Below the pieces are notes generated by a model. That model had not been told where the DNA came from. It made no database searches and worked only from the letters and a program-made list of their open reading frames with translations. From an uncultured Eubacterium sp. (GTDB lineage Bacteria > Bacillota > Clostridia > Lachnospirales > Lachnospiraceae): DNA of 64,000 bases. The stretch is taken from NCBI GenBank assembly GCA_910589595.1, contig CAJUTM010000005.1:36875-100874 (forward strand), written 5' to 3'. The position numbers were made by a program, and so were the translations under genes. Below are positions 62,701 to 64,000 of this stretch, one piece after another; position 1 is the stretch's first letter, and each line of letters starts with the position of its first letter.

Positions 62701-64000
62701 TGTAAAACAGACCGGACAAATCGTAAAATTTAGCAGTAAAACATCTGCCGCTGCAAGAATAGCCAATTATAGAAGACTTTCCAAAGAAAACAAGGATGAA
62801 GCAGAAAAGGATGTCGCCAAATGGTATAAAAAGAACTATAAAAAGATTAAACTAAGTGACGCTAATCCTAAAGATGATGGCAAGGGTGATGAAAACAAAT
62901 ACAAAAACACCAAACAGCAATTCGACTGGATTGAGCGCAGAGTAAACCGACTTACATCCTCTATCAACCTGCTCAACGCCAAAAAGGAAAATCTCTTTTC
63001 TGTAAAAAAGAAGAATTCAAATCTGAACAAGCAGATTAAAGAGACGACAAAGCTGATTAACACCTACAGTTCTGCTATTAAAAAGTACGATAAGAAAGCG
63101 GACAGCGTTAAAATTTTCAAAGACAAGAAAAAAGATAAGAATATTAAAAAACTAATTCGCAACGGTAAGATACAAATAAAAGATTACGATGAAGGTACGG
63201 CAAAAAAGATACAGGACTACCAGAACTGGTATGACAAATCGAAATCAGCGGAACAGTCTCTCGCAGAGACAAAAAAACAAAAGAGGGAAAAAGAGATTGA
63301 AAAGTTCACCGGCTTACAGGAGGAACAGGATAAAGAGGCTGCTCTCGCTAATGTAAAACAGCAAACTGCCAAATTAAGCAATAAAAATAAGGCAATTAAT
63401 GATGAAGCAAACGCAACAAAGAAATCTTACAATTATCAAATCAAAATCGCCGAGGCACAAGGTGATAAGCTTCTTATTTCCAAATTGAAAGAGGAGAAAA
63501 AGCAGAAAGAACTTGAATTTCAACAACAGCGGGTGGATAACATAAAAGCTCTCTATGATGCAAGGAGAAATATCTTAGACACAGGCAGCGTAAATAATAA
63601 TAGTTCCCGCAAGACATATGGCGGACAGTATTATAAAAATCAGGTAGAACTTGCCGAAACCCGCGGTCTTGTTGTCGATGCTTCATGGTATCAGCAGCAA
63701 AACAGGATTGAACAAAGTAAGATTGCCGAAAGCGAACAGGAGCGCGCGCAATTAATATCAAAATTGTCTGCATTTGAAGAGGGTACTCAGGAATGGTATA
63801 ATCTGCAAGCGGATATTGCGGAATGCGACAAAGATATTGTTGAAAGCAGGAAAGCAATCAATGAAAACTCCTCCTCTATCCGCAGTTTAAAAGATTCTAT
63901 TGATAATAAAATAGATGAAAACTTAAAATCCTATGCCAGTGAACTCGATTTTGTTTCGGGATTAAAGTATGAAAACGAACTGGATTCCGATACCGGCAGT
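59795..64000 (+). CDS. Tape-measure-like protein, partial
   Basis: The frame stays open from TTG 59795 (after AGGGGG) to the end, 1,402 codons. The protein is very rich in Lys, Asn, Asp and Ser and almost wholly helical. It starts MSDKNNLQVEVHVDVSQPEN, contains possible membrane or amphipathic segments near residues 150-200 (GNVLKNFGSNILSKGVGSLI), and has long coiled coils (for example KNTKQQFDWIERRVNRLTSS near residue 1035). Length, helical make-up and position after tube and lysis genes fit a phage tail tape measure. The 3' end is beyond the window. Confidence 0.7.
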   Translation, partial: MSDKNNLQVEVHVDVSQPENQIDNLKGSVTDFLREILPEFDTAGSKLLGFVKNIYTAKNSIANVSDEATDFFKKYENNGKDLTKSVSNSLAQTGGFDSFVNSSKLADKSLISFLKNADYGTKNLANYQKYLNETGKKTSLFSSFTKSAGNVLKNFGSNILSKGVGSLIDIGIDTIINGLTSLAYKQEISAEKAKEFTESINEFQASISQDSKQIGILSGRYAELSKGVSNAGYNVSLTNDEYTEYKNIVNELKTLIPDLNILFNDQGEAIGFAEGKLKNFDTRYKQSLKIQAQKTLSEGDEEGNTFDDALDDFKNSNETNTYGWSNIWRDSIGTLLQGISLYAPISEIQEGVDNSYGSIDWGSELFGATAEYSEQEQVDVLEKLKDAKKDEWQKILDDSNWGDSKEANLVEELLDIDVDEVKNKSEADFKNIQELLLRKITSLKQQLDIKANSITKGMFQILLTDDDYMDIKDENTKSAIATLINGLNNDALKAIGIDTKDQNAVETWVVSLIDTIIANKNGVGDAIRSLFTLDTDSLTPLEAKKQVDNYITTIAKTLYNGKAEPKQVDNLKKQYGFSHIDEEAKAYSKKLSHFYSTKRGNNSQQTIEEWSQNNRVTKNELDQLTQNGYNATTSIDVLTDALTKNRENEQKKSIKPFQKIWDTLDTTGNSDADKKATEEKEKLLQLAEKGKLTVNEFKKSSIAGTILDGTKLSEEEATLEINNLVEDVKQLETMRTGIRAITSVYSEKKNSEKNLVSPSTLNSLENTIDVDSWKDKDKKVWENYKSVAGDDSRSLTDLKRAQDELASSYVNSNNFLSNLKETNKDYYEGLLKEMGVINAHEIVTERLENEQKNLSIVKKELGIKASDFKNATVSEIAALYDVKSASKKASTAMYNLLSSKIKSGQVTIKTAADCQNLINMANAAGIATHKIKNLQNAEMKFSRAERLEKEADGLQATINAAPDGKEIEYVKQTGQIVKFSSKTSAAARIANYRRLSKENKDEAEKDVAKWYKKNYKKIKLSDANPKDDGKGDENKYKNTKQQFDWIERRVNRLTSSINLLNAKKENLFSVKKKNSNLNKQIKETTKLINTYSSAIKKYDKKADSVKIFKDKKKDKNIKKLIRNGKIQIKDYDEGTAKKIQDYQNWYDKSKSAEQSLAETKKQKREKEIEKFTGLQEEQDKEAALANVKQQTAKLSNKNKAINDEANATKKSYNYQIKIAEAQGDKLLISKLKEEKKQKELEFQQQRVDNIKALYDARRNILDTGSVNNNSSRKTYGGQYYKNQVELAETRGLVVDASWYQQQNRIEQSKIAESEQERAQLISKLSAFEEGTQEWYNLQADIAECDKDIVESRKAINENSSSIRSLKDSIDNKIDENLKSYASELDFVSGLKYENELDSDTGS

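Noticed and set aside
1..64000. CRISPR array, rRNA operon, known riboswitch or insertion sequence
   Set aside because: No regular short repeats with unique spacers, no rRNA sequence, no transposase and no recognisable riboswitch core were found on either strand.

Overview
The window looks like a chromosome segment of a motile anaerobic Clostridium-class bacterium, most likely a member of the Lachnospiraceae (Bacillota). Evidence: a SCIFF six-cysteine peptide next to its radical-SAM maturase (a Clostridia hallmark), the flagellar rod genes next to an MreB homologue, the CheC/CheD/CheX chemotaxis phosphatases, a CIRCE operator in front of clpB, LexA boxes of the Gram-positive GAAC-N4-GTTC type, and several large families of unknown function known mainly from Lachnospiraceae. 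No 16S rRNA or complete marker set is present, so the genus is not claimed.

Layout. 1-230: a partial direct repeat. 231-4820: small accessory genes on the minus strand (acetyltransferase, beta-propeller, a deleted methyltransferase pseudogene, XRE regulator, PNPOx-like protein, acylphosphatase, SAM methyltransferase). 4845-9396: purB, a GH3-type lipoprotein, a Cys/Gly-rich small protein with a candidate sigma-K promoter, and aroC. 9426-10751: a CheX phosphatase fused to an MshEN-like domain, followed by CheY. 10839-17781 (minus): YhfC-like membrane protein, hom, cheW, prfB (with a +1 frameshift on UAA rather than UGA), secA, hpf. 18264-22561: NlpC/P60 hydrolase, ridA, two unrelated large palindromes, an acyl-ACP thioesterase and a CvfB-like S1 protein. 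22558-29090 (minus): mreB-flgF-flgG-flgJ-like-recD2-comFC-yvyF. 29184-31830 (minus): SCIFF peptide, its maturase and a small membrane protein, with a 476-bp nested palindrome in between. 33444-40231 (minus): thiE is preceded by a four-gene cluster of unknown function (large repeat protein, actin/Hsp70-like protein, TPR-like protein, coiled-coil membrane protein). 40384-48201: aminotransferase, arylsulfotransferase-like protein, clpB, O-antigen-ligase-like protein. 48282-49769: a tiny membrane peptide, tRNA-Leu(UAG), cheD and cheC.

49820-64000 is a mobile element, visibly more A/T-rich, which runs off the right edge. Its left arm (minus) encodes a DUF262/ParB-like protein and a sigma-70-family factor. 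The sigma-factor promoter carries two LexA boxes, one inside the -35/-10 spacer and one just upstream of -35, so it should be induced by DNA damage. The right arm (plus) encodes a small protein, then an 861-residue protein that I identify as a single-chain double-psi-beta-barrel RNA polymerase of the YonO/QDE-1 type (D590-x-D-G-D594 catalytic motif, DGxG and R-x-P-W-I-K-G motifs upstream). It is followed by an HU-like protein with no ordinary start codon, two unknown proteins, an Ig-fold tail-tube-like protein, holin, amidase, two small proteins and a tape-measure-like protein of more than 1,400 residues. No terminase, portal or capsid gene is visible, so it could be a prophage continuing beyond the window, a tailocin, or another selfish element. 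The most interesting reading is a two-stage programme: SOS releases a sigma factor that redirects host RNA polymerase, then the element's own polymerase transcribes the structural genes.
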